DNA from: Ceratothoa steindachneri
Lineage: Eukaryota > Arthropoda > Malacostraca > Isopoda > Cymothoidae
Direction of reading: 5' to 3'
Assembly: GCA_963969495.1 (NCBI GenBank)
Contig: OZ018326.1
Span: forward strand, 155,556,200-155,620,199
Length of the DNA: 64,000 bases
Below are positions 1 to 11,454 of this stretch, one piece after another. A program made the position numbers and the translations under genes. Below the pieces are notes generated by a model. That model ran no database searches. It saw nothing but the letters and a program-made list of their open reading frames with translations, and was not told where the DNA came from. Within the stretch, counting starts at the first letter, position 1, and each line of letters begins with the position of its first letter.

Positions 1-1382
1 ACTGCGAACGATAACAGCTTCTTTTGGCAACATCGTAGCTTATAAATAGGACCCGTTTTGCAAATGTTTTTCTTTCGTTATTGCGTTTTCGTGCTCTCCA
101 TGTGCTTCTTTGTTATTCAAATTCTGCTTTACTTTGTATAATCGCGAAAAACTTATAGATTATCTAGAGGCGCATAAACTAATCAAGAAACCTATAAAAG
201 TAAGAATTGGTTGTTATTAGGTTAGGTTTTTCTGCCAGTAAAAAGCTGTTGGGGAGAAAATCCCCCCAGTAAATTCAAGGGGACTGCTCGTGGGGGAGAT
301 ATCACTGCAGGAGACCACAATATTACGCCGATATTGTTTACATCTGACGCTACCGTCGACGTCATAAGAGATATGCTGTAGCCCAAAATTGTAGCCGACT
401 AACAGCGCCATCTACCGTGTGCCTCGAATCTGAAGTGTTACCTTATTTATACTTTATTATCCGACAGCATCACCGTTGTTAAGCATAAAAAAATCACATT
501 CAATTTATCATAATTAGTAGTATTACTTAAGAATTAAAACCCAGAACCTAACGAGGGCATCTTGCCCAAAACATTTTGACGAAGTTTGTAAAAAAATAAA
601 GAAAAATCAAAATGTGTACATATGTGCAGATTAACACGAGTAGCCTAAAGTTATTTTACGTTCAGATACCTTCATCTGATTATAGTTTTTTTACCAATCA
701 AAGCAAGTTCTTATACTTGATGATCTTCTCGACCACTAAAATTCTTCCTTCGGATATTCATCTAAAATTTTAATTAAATACGTGTCTCAAAATGTCTTCC
801 CTGTGCCATGGATTTGACTACTTATTTCCTATCTGCAAACTATTGAATGCTTCTGGAGCGATTAAAGAATGAATCGTACGGCAACGATTAAAACCTGAAT
901 ATTTTAACTGTTTTTAATAATCCTTTTGTGTTCCGGGAAAATGAGACCCATAAGAACAAGCCATATCTTCCGGATATCTTATTTCTTTCCTAAGAACTAT
1001 ATATCATTAGAAAGAGTAGAGATATAGGTGCATTGTCAAATATTTATTTATAATACAATTCATGTTTATAATATTACTGTTATATATAAAAAAAAATCTG
1101 TTCCACAGTTCATTAAGTTATTTAGAAAGCTTATTCAATGATAGTTTATAAATTTCATTGAGTGCTTTTATTTTGTTTTATAGAAATAGGGAATCTAATT
1201 TTATGTTAAGAATATCGACCCGAACCAAAATTTCCGTCTCAAGAATAACGACCCCCAGTATAAATATCATATAAAGGAACAAATTAAACACACACGATCA
1301 TCTTTTTAATGAAAATACACTGTATACATATATACTAATTTATTAGAAGGAAATTGGATGGTAATTGCGTTACAGAAATTAA
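1..1382. other. AT-rich intergenic DNA, no gene seen
   Basis: I see no coding region, RNA gene or element end here. Open frames are short and resemble no family I know. The stretch is A+T-rich with short homopolymers. Confidence 0.5.
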
Positions 1383-1646
1383 TTAAGGTGGAAAGAATTC
1401 GCGTTTGCATCCTCGCATGTTGTAAACTTTTGCCTTATGTCTTCTCCAATACGATTCACTACGTTGTGTACCATCGCATGTATGTGGATTAACGAAGTGC
1501 AACCAGTGGTTGACGGTTATGTGCTTGTAATTTGGATTGTTGGCCAGATTTCTGTGGTCTCGCCGCCATTCATCACTATGGATGATTGATCCATCTATCA
1601 CCACTTTTTTTTTATTTTTGGCAAGGGTTTTTTGGTATGTGTTCAT
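1383..1646 (-). pseudogene. Merlin-type (ISXO2-like) transposase, C-terminal fragment
   Basis: The 87-codon frame resembles the C-terminal half of the ISXO2-like DDE transposase domain found in Merlin DNA transposons. Recognisable blocks in order are VVIDGSIIHSDEWRR, NYKHITVNHWLHFVNP and TQRSESYWRRHKAK. In intact relatives the Asp of the SD-x-WR block and the Glu of the ESYW block belong to the catalytic triad, and both are present. The first catalytic residue and the whole N-terminus are missing, and I found no terminal inverted repeats. The methionine opening this frame is not a natural start, because homology should extend upstream. A decayed relic is the likeliest reading. The family call rests on motif recall, not on an alignment. 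Confidence 0.6.
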
Positions 1647-3555
1647 TTAACTTCAAATTCCCCAACAGATGGTGAATAACCATTATCTACTAGCCCAAAC
1701 ACCCAAACTTGACTTCTAGGGCCCCGACTTCACTTTGTTTTGGTTGTTTAGATAGGTTAAGTTAGGTTAACATGGGCTAATATAACCTAATCCAACCCTC
1801 TGAGGGTATATAAAGATCCTTGAGGACTTCCTATGTCAATAGCGAAGACCCCCCACCTAAATTCCTTTGTCAAGAATCCCCTGCAAGTGTGGGGTTCCCT
1901 ATTTTTTAAATGATCCATATTTTTTTTCGAATGCGTGCAGCATTTTTATAAAAGAACCTAAACTTTAAGGGTTACAGGGTTTCCTTTGGGTCCCATTTCA
2001 CACGGTCACCTTATATTTTTAGTTGTCATCGAATAATGTGCGTTCCCGAATCTGTCTCCAGCTCTGATCTCTAAGATTTGACTATAAGTGGACGAAAGGT
2101 TGCCATTTTTAGGAAAGGAAAGCGAATAAATTTGATTACCAGACGAATTCTCCCTAATTTTCCCTCTATTCTTCGTGTTCTTGTCTCTTTCCCAGTTCCT
2201 TCTGCGCCGAATAAACATACCTCCGTTAGATTACCCAGTTTTTCTTTTCCATTAACTCGAGATTCCTTTATTTATAGACCTTTTGGTAGAAAAGGAGACC
2301 ATATTGCCTTTACATTAGGTTTGCTTGCAGTAATGGTAAGGCGGAGGCAATCTACCAAGGGAGAAAAGAGAACCACGAACAGTTAGATAGAACAGTATCA
2401 TGCGTCAACCCGATCGAGAAAAGGTTTCAAAGTTTGTCCTTTCATTGCTCGGTTGATGGTCTATTTATTTAATAAATTTAGATACTAAGCAATACGTCTC
2501 TAATAATAATCTTCCATAACTCTTTTAGTAGACTACTCCGATAGTTGCGGCTAATTAATTGGCAGGTTTCTCTCTTCCTTACCTGGCAACTCCTCTAGAG
2601 AAGCGCTCAGTCCGTTGGCAGATGGCGTGAGAGTAGGAATTGTTCTTGTGGTGCGCGATTTAAAATCGGCCCGTGGTAGCTATCTCTCTCATATTCCCAA
2701 CTATTTAGCAGTCAGTCTTCTTATCCAACGTCCCCACTTCTCCTTCCCCCTTCTTTTGCGGCACCCATCGATTTGAAGGGGGCTGGGTTATGTCACACAT
2801 GTGCGTGACATGTTTTTGTCGTTTATAATCACTCCTAAGTCAAAATTTTCTCGCTGCTTATGTCTTAGAACATGGCGAATGTTGGATAAATCCTACGATA
2901 ACGTATTGTAGATGCGGTTTATGGAGAGCAGAGTCATAGGCCGAGAAAGTTGACAGAAATTCAGCGCACCGCTTTTAAAGGTAGGTTGCTCTGGTAAACG
3001 TCAGGTCAAATTATTTTTCTTGGTAGTATATTCTCAATTGTGATAAGTATGGTAGTGGATCATTGGCTAGTGGTATAAATATGTAAATAAAAATATAGCA
3101 TGAGCCGGGAATAGTAAAAGCAACAATAAATGTAAAGATGTAGAAAAGACATTTTTGCCCGGTTACAAATGCAACTTTTGAGCGTGGGTTAAGGAGAGCC
3201 GTGGCTCTGGATTTTTTTAAAAATTTTAGGAGCCTATCTAGTGATTGCCCACTTGGGCATAATCGTGGCTCTAGAAATAAGAGATGGGGGAATAGGGCTA
3301 AATGAGCCCAACACACAGAGTAAATTGAATCTAAAGCCCGTTTGCGGCATCAGTGCTTTAGGTTGGATGGCTGAAATGATTTTGTGAGATTGGGTTGTAT
3401 AATATTGAGAAGAAAACATTTGAAGCAGCGTCGAGTGTAAAGATCGTTGATTCTAAAAGGAGTAGAACCAAGAATGATGCCCATTTCTTGTCAAACTCGA
3501 TTGAATCCTTTTCGACGCGATACCCAACTGCAGAATCAAGGCGAATTTTTCTTTT
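1647..3555. other. intergenic DNA, no gene recognised
   Basis: This 1.9-kb stretch is mixed AT-rich sequence. A short TTAGG-like run (AGGTTAAGTTAGGTTAAC, about 1755-1772) is too short to be telomeric. A 102-codon plus-strand frame at 2078-2386 overlaps a minus-strand frame and matches no family I know. No promoter, RNA gene or element end was recognised. Confidence 0.4.
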
Positions 3556-3860
3556 ACTAATAATCTTTTACATAAGAACATAAAAAGAATTTGCAAAAGG
3601 CTAATCACTAGCTTACAAGAGGCAACTCTTGTTCCCATCACCCAGTTCAGTCTTACCTCACAGCATCCTCATCCATAAATCTATCCAATTTATTCTTAAA
3701 ACTCCCCAGGGAAGACCCTTCTATCACATGACTACAGAACATATTCCATACATTCACTTTGTAAACCAATTTCTACCAATCTCTTCCTTAATCCTTTCAA
3801 AAATTCACGCAAGTATCTATCCGATCCTCTTTTCTTACCAAGGATGGGGACACGAAACAG
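3556..3860 (-). pseudogene. LINE reverse transcriptase, extreme C-terminus plus 3' tail
   Basis: On the minus strand one frame reads VYKVNVWNMFCSHVIEG and then SLGSFKNKLDRFMDEDAVR before a TAA at 3653-3655. This resembles the common carboxy-terminal end of L2/CR1/RTE-like LINE ORF2 proteins (form: RVVNVWNxLPxxVVxA...SFKNKLDxFM). Upstream, about 3770-3860, the sequence GKKRGSDRYLREF resembles the preceding basic segment, but the frame is broken. The 3' tail to about 3560 carries AAGAGTTGCCTCTTGTAAGC. Everything N-terminal, including the RT core, is absent, as in a typical 5'-truncated LINE. Clade assignment is uncertain. Confidence 0.5.
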
Positions 3861-4378
3861 TAAAACGTGCAAAAGATGACAACAAAGGGAAAAGTAAAAC
3901 TTCGTCATGCAAGAGGATTTTTTCAACAGAACAGTTGGGAATGCTAGAAGAAGCTGGAGCAATAAAAAGTAAGAATTGAAAGGCAAAAAGTCTAATCTTC
4001 AAAATTTGCTGGAGCCAATACCAGACAACCAGAACAGTACACTGTCGACCCATGACGCTGATGGCAAACTAAATACAACCAGATAACTTAGTCTGCTCCC
4101 ATCTAAGCGAGCAACGCTAATTTTAAGCACTCTAAACATCGTCTTCCTTAATAGCCTCTTACCTCAACTCAGATAAAGAATATGATTATGCTTCTGTTAA
4201 AAATGAGAAGACTGAGCGAAGATAAGCTTTTTTAATAGCTTCCTACACACCGTCTTTTTACTTAAGTTGCGCCCCCCTCCCCCTCTGTATCATTGTTGAT
4301 ATCCAAGTTCAATGTGTGGGTGCACATTGAATATGGGATGATAGTTTCACTGACTCCTCTCCATGCTCTCCTGAATGC
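3861..4378. other. intergenic DNA, nothing recognised
   Basis: About 520 bp between a LINE tail and a hAT fragment. No coding homology or structured repeat was recognised. Confidence 0.4.
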
Positions 4379-4640
4379 TCAGGAAAGTTGCTGATGATAC
4401 TCTTCTTCTGAATCTTTTTTTATCATCTCCATCAATGTCTTCAGTTCGATTATGAACACGAATACCGAAAACTCTTTAAAACATTTCACCATTTTCGATG
4501 CATTGTCGGTGACTGTAGATACAACTTTTCTATAAGATGAACCATGCTCCCAGTTGATCCTGTCCAATATTCCAGCAATTTGATCAAAGCTATGTGTTTT
4601 TCTGAAATCTTCGGCATGCCAATGGAGCTAATCTTCGTGA
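4379..4640 (-). pseudogene. hAT-superfamily transposase fragment (core)
   Basis: The minus strand reads AEDFRKTHSFDQIAGIL, then VVSTVTDNASKMVKCFKEF. The block T-DNA-S-x-x-KxFKEF surrounds a catalytic Asp of the RNase H-like fold in hAT transposases. The C-terminal dimerisation domain is absent; the frame ends in lower-similarity sequence at 4379. It probably belongs to the same relic as the fragment at 5115-5366, which lies on the same strand and would be N-terminal to it, with a non-coding or deleted stretch between (4641-5114). No inverted repeats or 8-bp duplication were found around the pair. Confidence 0.6.
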
Positions 4641-5114
4641 CAAGTTATCATTGATCTGTAATGTAAGAATGAAAAATCAATGTTTGTATGAACATTTTTG
4701 AAGCTTAATTTAATAATATTGGTTAGACAGACACCAGCTAAACTAGATCAATAATATACCCATTGCGCAGAGGCTCTTATGAAACAGGTGATTAATTAAC
4801 CAATAAGTCGCATGTAACACACATATCGCCAGCTGCTGCCAGTTTTGCTTGTATGTTTTCCTTCATTGTACTGGTTGAGGTTGTAAAAGATCTAGCTGAA
4901 ATGCGTCTAGATACGAGTAGCACTTGAACAACCAGGTTGAATTATGAAAAAAATATTTAAAAATTAAAATAAATATTATAGATTAGCTATGGAAAAAATA
5001 GCATAATATCCAGCTAGGCTAGCAATAGATCGACTAATGTTCATATAATTGAGATGATTAATTATTTTAATCAGATATTAGCTATGGAAAAAATAGCAAA
5101 ATTTTTGAGTTACG

Positions 5115-5366
5115 CTAACATGAAAGAAGATCCTTAAATTCATGTAGTTCAACTAGGCTTAATGGTAGGAGCTCATTAGCCACAAGCGAAAGAAACTTCT
5201 TTTCAAGAATATCCTTGCATACTGGTTGTCCTGTTTTTTGCCTGGGAATGTGTAACATGCTTAGTGTTAACTGCTTAGCAATTTTTTTCAGAACCAGCAT
5301 TGCTGCTGCTGGTATCTTCTTCTCTAGCTGGAAGCTTGCCAAATTTCTTCTCTGATTCATATTCAC
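5115..5366 (-). pseudogene. hAT-superfamily transposase fragment (N-terminal side)
   Basis: The 83-codon frame contains FLSLVANELLPLSLVELHEF. This matches the hAT pattern of a helix followed by '(D/E)xxPLSxVExxxF', which normally lies before the first catalytic Asp. Preceding residues are Lys/Leu-rich and only weakly conserved. Order and strand agree with the fragment at 4379-4640, so I infer one decayed gene. A BED zinc finger, if it existed, is gone. Stops follow directly after the frame. Confidence 0.5.
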
Positions 5367-5507
5367 CCAAAAGATCCTAATGTAGTTTCTACATAAGGAG
5401 GTAAATTACTATCATGCGTAGAGACTTCTTGAACACCTTCTATATTATTTATTAGAGAATAAAACTTCTAGTTGAAATTAATACTTAATAAGAGGGGGTA
5501 TAGGACG

Positions 5508-5602
5508 TTTCGGCGCTGACCCTATCCTGTGCAGACCCTATCCTGTTCAGACCCTATTCGGCGCAGACCATTTTCGGTGCAGGCCCTATTCAGCGCAACC
5601 AT
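5508..5602. repeat. Left-end minisatellite of the MULE-like element
   Basis: Six or so degenerate copies of a 15-16 bp unit, roughly CAGACCCTATTCGGCG, run from 5508 to 5602. The right end has the complementary unit in inverted orientation (19490-19612). Copies differ by a few bases from each other. Confidence 0.8.
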
Positions 5603-6480
5603 TGTTAAAAATTTTAAGGTCAATCAGATTAACTTTTTTTTTCAAATCTTGAAAAGAAATGTTAGTATTAAAAATTTCTGTCAAGGAAGTTGAAATTATG
5701 TGACCAACGGCGTTCGTTCTTGTTCAAACTTCCTCAAAAACTAGTGGATCGATTTCTACAAAATTTGGTGGAGCACTAGAGCCTTAGCCTAGAAGTAAAC
5801 TAATAGTTTTTTACCAAGATCCGGTTTTATCCAGTTAGTTATTTTTTTCCTTACTAATTTATTAACTAAAAAATTATATCTTTAAATATGCAAATGTTAA
5901 TGCTGAGTTTCTAAATACCTAGAAGAGCTTTTGTTCCAAGTTAACTTTGTGAACATTATGTAATCGCCATATGTTTTATTTGTTTGTTTACAAAATTGCA
6001 CGATTAGGAAATATTTCCCTTACTATTTTTTTAATTAAAAATTATATATTTGAAGCTGCAAGCATCAATGTAGAACTTCTAAATACTTAAAAAAGTTTTT
6101 TTTTTCTTGCCATAATTTTGTGGAGATTATGTAATCGTCATGTTTTAATTTTATTTTTTTTACAAAATTGCACGAAAACTATTTACCCGATTTCTACCAA
6201 ATTTGGTGGAGCCTTAGAGCCTTAGCCTAGAAGGAAACGATTAGTTTTTGACCAACATCTGGTTTTTACAATTATGTGAGTCAAATTAGTCTTATCAATT
6301 GTAAGGGCGAGAAGAAAAAAGAGTAGCTGTTTTTGCTACACACCACCACTCGGAGGACCGATTAAGTATTTTTCATTACTAACTTGTAAACAAAAGTTAT
6401 ATTGGGGAAGTTTCAACCTTTAGTAAATGTTGAGTTTCTAAATACTTTAGCAAATATTTAACCACTTTGAAATTTTAAAA
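5603..6480. repeat. Left arm of the MULE-like element with internal tandem duplications
   Basis: 5640-5830 matches the complement of about 18780-18960. Within the left arm the block 'TCGATTTCTAC-AAATTTGGTGGAGC...CTTAGCCTAGAAG' occurs at 5745-5812 and again at 6190-6240. A unit of about 169 bp (5850-6003) is repeated at 6018-6175, with a partial third copy at 6375-6465; each holds 'TTCTAAATAC' and the first two end in 'ACAAAATTGCACGA'. No coding region is seen. Confidence 0.65.
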
Positions 6481-6721
6481 CTAGAAATATAAAGATAAAA
6501 TTACAATTAATCACTGTAGAGACTTTATAGTGACATACATAAATGACGCATAATGAATGCATACATTCGTATTAATAATATCAACAATAAAACATACAAT
6601 CATACATAAATGAAGCATATTAGGATATTGCTATATTATTGTTAAGCTATGAATTTCGAAAATGAATCATAAATCGGAGACGAGCCTGGTTTCAAAGTTT
6701 CTGGCACATATTTCTACATAT

Positions 6722-6985
6722 TTATGAGGAAGCGATTTGAGGGGATTTTACTAATTGCTCCTTTTCCAGCATCAAGATGTAAACTTTGGAACAATCAAAT
6801 TTTTCAAAGAATGTGTGATTATATTTTTCTAGCAGTGAAGTGAATAATAAATCGAAAATGTCTTTCAATCTTAAATTCAGTTGTGTATTAAGAGATCTTT
6901 CGAGCTGATGAACTGGCTCACCTACAAACTTTCTGAACTTCTTAGATATCAAGAACTCATAGAATTCAGTTCTTATGAGATTCAC
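6722..6985 (-). CDS. unrecognised open frame, 87 codons
   Basis: This minus-strand frame is rich in Leu, Lys, Phe and Glu and has a natural-looking helical composition (for example LEKYNHTFFEKFDCSKVYIL), but I recognise no family. It lies in the left interior of the MULE-like element, just before the microsatellite entered by the Helitron. It could be a remnant of an accessory MULE gene or chance coding in AT-rich DNA. No start context, signal peptide or membrane segment stands out. Confidence 0.2.
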   Translation of the reverse strand: MNLIRTEFYEFLISKKFRKFVGEPVHQLERSLNTQLNLRLKDIFDLLFTSLLEKYNHTFFEKFDCSKVYILMLEKEQLVKSPQIASS

Positions 6986-7093
6986 TTTAATAATTTCCAG
7001 TGATCAATCGCGCACAGACGTACCTGAAGAGAAATCGCCAACGCGAACCAAGCTAGAAACCCGGGCACAAGCTATACTCGTCCGTGAGTGGTG

Positions 7094-7221
7094 CTATTAT
7101 TATTATTATTATTGTTTTTATTTCGGTAATTATTATTATTATTATTATTACGGTTACTATAATTATTATTTTATTAATATTTTTGATATTATTATTATTA
7201 CGGTTAATATTATTATTATTA
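7094..7221. repeat. TTA-type microsatellite, left half of the Helitron target
   Basis: Runs of TAT/TTA are interrupted by 'tacggttaNtat' variants. The same TTA runs with 'tacggttattatt' interruptions resume at 17096, directly on the other side of the Helitron, so the two halves were one array before insertion. Confidence 0.85.
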
Positions 7222-7392
7222 CTAGCGGGACACGTGAAAATTCCACGGAATATATATTTAATGATAAAATTATTTAAAAAATATAAATCGTATATAAGCT
7301 CACTACATAATGGACAATTAGTTATTATGCTCATTCCATTCTTACTCACAGTTATTATTATTTATCTGCATACTACGTTCTTTGTCACAGTT

Positions 7393-8844
7393 TAGTTACG
7401 TCTCCTTCCTTGCTTGTCAGATTCTAACACTTTAACTTTCACATCTGTCTGTCTGCGTTCTCTTGAAAAAGCGACGTACAACTGACCATGACTGAATACT
7501 GGTTCAGGAAGAAACAGACCCACTCTACGTTTGACCTTGGCTCTTGTTGATAGTAATTGCATACGACATTCTTACAGGAAACTGGATTCCTTCTAATGTA
7601 AAATGGCCGTTTGGGTCACTTGGAGACAACTTTAGCCTTGGGATTAAAGCATGCCTATCGTTCAAAGGACCATTGATGTGAGAAGCTTCAATGGAATGTT
7701 GATATAATCTTACTACTTCTAACCTTGTGCCGTTGCATAGACCGTTCTCTATTGCAATGTTGCGAAAGAGCATGATTAGTGATCTTAGTTTTGATTGGAG
7801 TTTGTGAGGCGGCATCCCGGAGGGTGTTAATGAATTTATGAATTCCATGAAATATCTGTCAGCTTTCACAGGATCATCAGCAAGCACTCTGTCAGTACTG
7901 TAATAATTTTTTTAGTTACCAGGGAGTTGCTGCCAAACCTCTTCATTGATTAAAAGACAATCTACATTCCTAGGGGACAAAATCACTCGATTCCTCTTCT
8001 TTTGTGGAGTATTATTGAAAATTTCACCCACTAAAGAGTCTCAACCCCAGAAATGGGAGGAACTTCAATATTCTCTTCAGTCATACTCGATCTTTCAATT
8101 TATGACGTTATCCCATTGCCGAGTTGCAGTAATCATGTCGCAAACTCTCGCTGATCAGATCCTGCTCTCATGTTGTGCAAACTGAAACATCGAAAGAAAT
8201 GCCACAGATAAGAGTTCTTTAGGCGAATTTCCAAAGTATCATCACGGGTACTCCTCGGTAATATTGGCAACACTTGTCGAAAGTCACCTCCTAAAAAAAA
8301 AACCTTTCCTTCAAACAATTCGTCTACACCAGTGATATCTCGGAGGCACTTGTCAATAGCATGAATGGCATAAGTAGGAATCGTAGAGGCCTCATATATT
8401 ATTATGAGATGATGGCTCTTTAGGAAATTTGCATGATTACTCGAACCAGACACATTGCAGCCGCTAGTCTCCGTTAGTGGAACAGGCAATTTGAATAAAT
8501 TGTATACAGTTCTGCCTCCCAACAGCAGTGTGGACGCTATGCGGGACCAATAACCACAACATACTTGATAGTTACTCATCCATAGGTGAAAAACCACTGT
8601 TTTAAACAAGTATGTCTTGACACATCCTCCAGAAGCATAAACATAGAAGCAGGTCTGTGCAGGGTTTTCACCTCTTCTTCTTTGTTGCACTGCATCAATC
8701 ACCTAATCAGCAATCTCTATTTGCTCATCAGTTAAAGAATCAATGTCAGGATGGTCGATAACTGATGGAGGGTCTGATTAAAGCCTATTATTGGGCTGAG
8801 GTAGCCCTAGTCTTGCACAGTTTGTTCCATTTAAAATCATTATT
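7393..8844 (-). pseudogene. Helitron PIF1-like helicase, Walker to C-terminus
   Basis: Reading the minus strand from 8844, MILNGTNCARLGLPQPNN resembles the segment before the helicase core, and HPDIDSLTDEQ follows. The Walker A region is degenerate (YASGGCVKTYLFKT; GGxGKT expected). Walker B reads HHLIIIYEAST, with Tyr where DEA is expected. GKVFFLGGDFRQVLPILP is well conserved. Later blocks are NSLTPSGMPPHKLQSKL, FRNIAIENGLCNGTRL and QFPVRMSYAITINKSQGQ. After a frameshift the C-terminus is GLFLPEPVFSHGQLYVAFSR, ending near 7395. Several stops and frameshifts plus lost ATPase residues make this a pseudogene. It is interrupted upstream by the LTR-like insertion at 8850. Confidence 0.85.
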
Positions 8845-8849
8845 GTGTT

Positions 8850-10406
8850 TGTCGTAAAATGGCCCTCTGTTTTTGCTCGCTATACTCTTTGACACCCTTT
8901 TTGTAGCGGTATGCTTTGTGGTGCGTGAGTTACTTCTATGATAAAGTAGGCTTTGTTCTAAGAGTGCTAATTCAGTAGTCTTGTTCTTAAGGAAGAGCTA
9001 TTTTAAACACATAAGGATAAGAGGAAACACCAGATATCTACCAAAATAAACATGTATTTTAAATGAAACACTTAACTATAACAAACCAACAGTTAACACA
9101 TTCCTACTCTGGCTTCTAAGATCTTTCGCACGGATACAATGACAAAAATAAACAAATAGGCTTCCCGTAAACATACCAATTGCCGATTAGTATTTTTATC
9201 GCGACTCTATTTGATTAGCGTTCAACATTAAATTAACGTACTCTCGTCTACTAGCACATATGACCTATGCTCAAGAACAATGGTTTCTACTCCCCTTTAA
9301 AACGTGAGACGTACTAAACTTCTACTATCGCAATATGAATATAAATGTTTTTTCTAACTTACATGACAGGAGGTATTAGGGATTGCCGGATGTCGCTGGA
9401 GGACTTATCTCTGGCTTTGAAGTGTTGTGGCTGATAGTTGAATTTTCGTCGAGGAGGGATTGCTTGTCGCCTGTGACGGGGGCTGATTCTTCAACGTAAT
9501 TAAAGAACGGGAGCTCGTTGGGGCTGGGTTCTTCTCCTTTCACTCTTACGGAGCTTGAGATGTGAGAGTCACTCGAGAGTGAGCGGCTTTGCTTTTCTTC
9601 AGTCAGACTTCTTCGCAGTCTGTAAAGGATTCTTCGGTATGGCACCGATATAAAGCTTGACTATTTAGGTTAATACGGCCCGAAAAGGGGTGGATCGATT
9701 TTCTCAATCTGATCCTATTGTTTCTCACGGAAATAGTCTTGTATGGCGGAAGGATCGATCTTCCCGAACTAACCCTTCTTCTGGCGTATCGACTTCTAAT
9801 CTTCTTGTCTGGCTGAAGGATCGATCTTCACGAACTAATCCTTCTCTGGCGTATCGACTTCTGATAATCTCCTTGTCTGGCTGAAGGATCGATCTTCACG
9901 AACTAATCCTTCTCTGGCGTATCGACTTCTAATCTTCTCTTTTTCTTTGCGGGGCTTATTTATAGGCGGATTGCCGCCCCATCTAAAGGGGGAAGTGACA
10001 AGGCCACAGAGGCAAGGGGGGGGGGGGTGAATGGTGAGTTAGCATCTGGGGAGAGCGAGAATTGCTTAGGTGGCACTGGGGTGCCCAAGTCAGCTCGCTA
10101 ATTAGAGGCTTGCAACCGCACCGCTACTTGGCGTGCCTTTTGACTCGCACCACTTTTTTTCCATAACCACGGGTTTATGGGTCTCGTAGGTAATTGGATC
10201 ATTATAGCGTCATTTAAGGACTTTATGTGGTCACCTTAAAACAGATGTTAGCTCCAACTGCCCACAGCGGCGGGGAGATCAAACCGGGTAAGCAGTTATG
10301 GTTATTCGCTGGCTACCTTTCCCACGCTTCTCCTCATGAGGGAGGGGGGGGGGGCTTCAATGTACCTATACTCCTCCAGGATGCTTAATGTAGCCATACC
10401 TCTACA
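8850..10406 (-). mobile_element. solo LTR (family shared with 13103-14848)
   Basis: Sequence between exact GTGTT repeats (8845-8849 and 10407-10411) begins TGTCG and ends CTACA on the plus strand, so both orientations start TG and end CA. The 5-bp duplication and TG...CA ends fit an LTR left by recombination. Helicase homology stops at one edge and resumes at the other (INT then MILNG), which confirms an insertion. Bases 8890-9085 match 13130-13320. On the minus strand TATAAATAAG (9964-9955) resembles a TATA box and is shared with the other copy, so minus transcription is my guess. An 89-codon minus frame at 9376-9645 is unrecognised. No gag or pol is visible. Confidence 0.7.
9738..9935. repeat. 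Minisatellite of about 65-68 bp, three copies, inside the LTR
   Basis: Three consecutive units carry 'GGATCGATCTTC-CGAACTAA-CCTTCT' and 'CTGGCGTATCGACTTCT'. A partial, more diverged unit precedes them at about 9690. Units 2 and 3 are nearly identical. Confidence 0.85.
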
Positions 10407-11051
10407 GTGTTGATGTATCGGAGTGCCAGATTTTCAGCTTGCTCTTCCTCCATCTCTTGATGCAGATAGTCCTCAATCATTGCCGCCCTATGATTTTTCC
10501 ACAGTTCCATTGAATTAACAGGTACACTATAAATACATAGAACAACAAACATCACACAAAGTTGTGCTGGCATATGGTGAGTAGTAGCTTCCAAGATAGC
10601 TTAGTTCAAATGCTCATCATTAACGATAAGCCAATTCTTAAGTACTCATCTTTGAATGAAGGATATATTTCTCCCTCCACAGTTCGTAGTTTTTCAAAGC
10701 TTTTAGAATCTGGCACGTGAAGTAGAAATCTTCTAAGATAGAATTTATCAACATCTCTTGGGCTGACGTTGTACATTATGCTAATTATGTTGTAGTTCCT
10801 TCTTCTTTGTGTCCATTTTCTGCTGACGCGATTATAGCCAAAGTGCTCAGGAATTTCTGGATATAGGAAGTTGCGAGCAATTTCATCTTCTTCGTTGAGT
10901 TTAAAGCGAGAAGTAAGGGTAGTATTATTTTGTCTCTGCCTTCCTACCGTATCCTTGGCAGTACTTCTTTGAAAGTAAATCATCTAATGGTTCTCCAGAT
11001 GTATTGCCAGACTGTATGTACACTGTACATATTTCTTCATGCGGAGTAACA
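10407..11051 (-). pseudogene. Helitron helicase, N-terminal half
   Basis: From 11051 downwards the minus strand reads TYSLAIHLENH, a stop, then MIYFQRSTAKDTVGRQRQ. LTSRFKLNEEDEIARNFLYP and EIPEHFGYNRVSRKWTQRRR follow, then MYNVSPRDVDKFYLRRFLLH, FEKLRTVEGEIYPSFKD and, after a frame change, HMPAQLCVMFVVLCIYSVPV and ENLALRYINTV. These are the conserved blocks linking Rep and helicase in animal Helitron proteins. The piece is bounded by the mariner at 11054 and the LTR at 10406; homology resumes beyond both. At least one stop and one frameshift are present. Confidence 0.85.
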
Positions 11052-11119
11052 TACGAGGGGCGGTCAATAAGTTTTGCAATCCGGATATATGAAAACGAGA
11101 TATGAGGAAAAGTGTTTTA

Positions 11120-11454
11120 TTATTTTTCAATATAACTACCCTCGATTTCAGTGCACTTGCACGACTTGTCCCTGAGGCTTTGAATTCCCGACAACCAGAA
11201 ATCTCCCGACTGCTGTTCAATCCACTCCTGGACGGCGAGCTGGACATCTTCATCGTCCCCAAACCGGCGTCCACGCAGTGCAGTCTTGAGCTGGCAGAAT
11301 AAAAAGTAGTCGCTGGGAGCCAGATCTGGACTGTAGGGGGGATGGTTGAGCTTCTCGAATCTGCACTCGCGCAGATCAGCTTGTGCAACTCTGGCCTTGT
11401 GGACTTTGACGACGTTGAAGTCGATCATGGGGCGTGAGGTTTCCAGGGACTCAA
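11120..11454 (-). pseudogene. mariner transposase, catalytic C-terminal part
   Basis: The frame contains VHKARVAQADLRECRFEKLN, then HPPYSPDLAPSDYFLFCQLK and LRGRRFGDDEDVQLAVQEWI, ending EIEGSYIEK. PDLAPSDYFLF holds the third catalytic Asp of the DD34D triad. The block around the second Asp is degraded (MIDFNVVKVHKAR where HDNAxxHxAR is expected), and the first Asp was lost in the internal deletion. Apparent codons upstream of about 11454 belong to the hairpin arm and are not natural protein. The element cannot make active transposase. Confidence 0.9.

Noticed and set aside
1755..1772. TTAGG-like run suggesting arthropod telomeric repeat
   Set aside because: Only about two imperfect units; far too short to be a telomeric array.
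2006..2386. Overlapping frames on both strands near 2.0-2.4 kb as a gene
   Set aside because: No recognisable domain, no start or splice context, overlap on both strands.
9738..9935. Regularly spaced repeats suggesting a CRISPR array
   Set aside because: Units are contiguous with no unique spacers, inside an LTR in a eukaryotic context.
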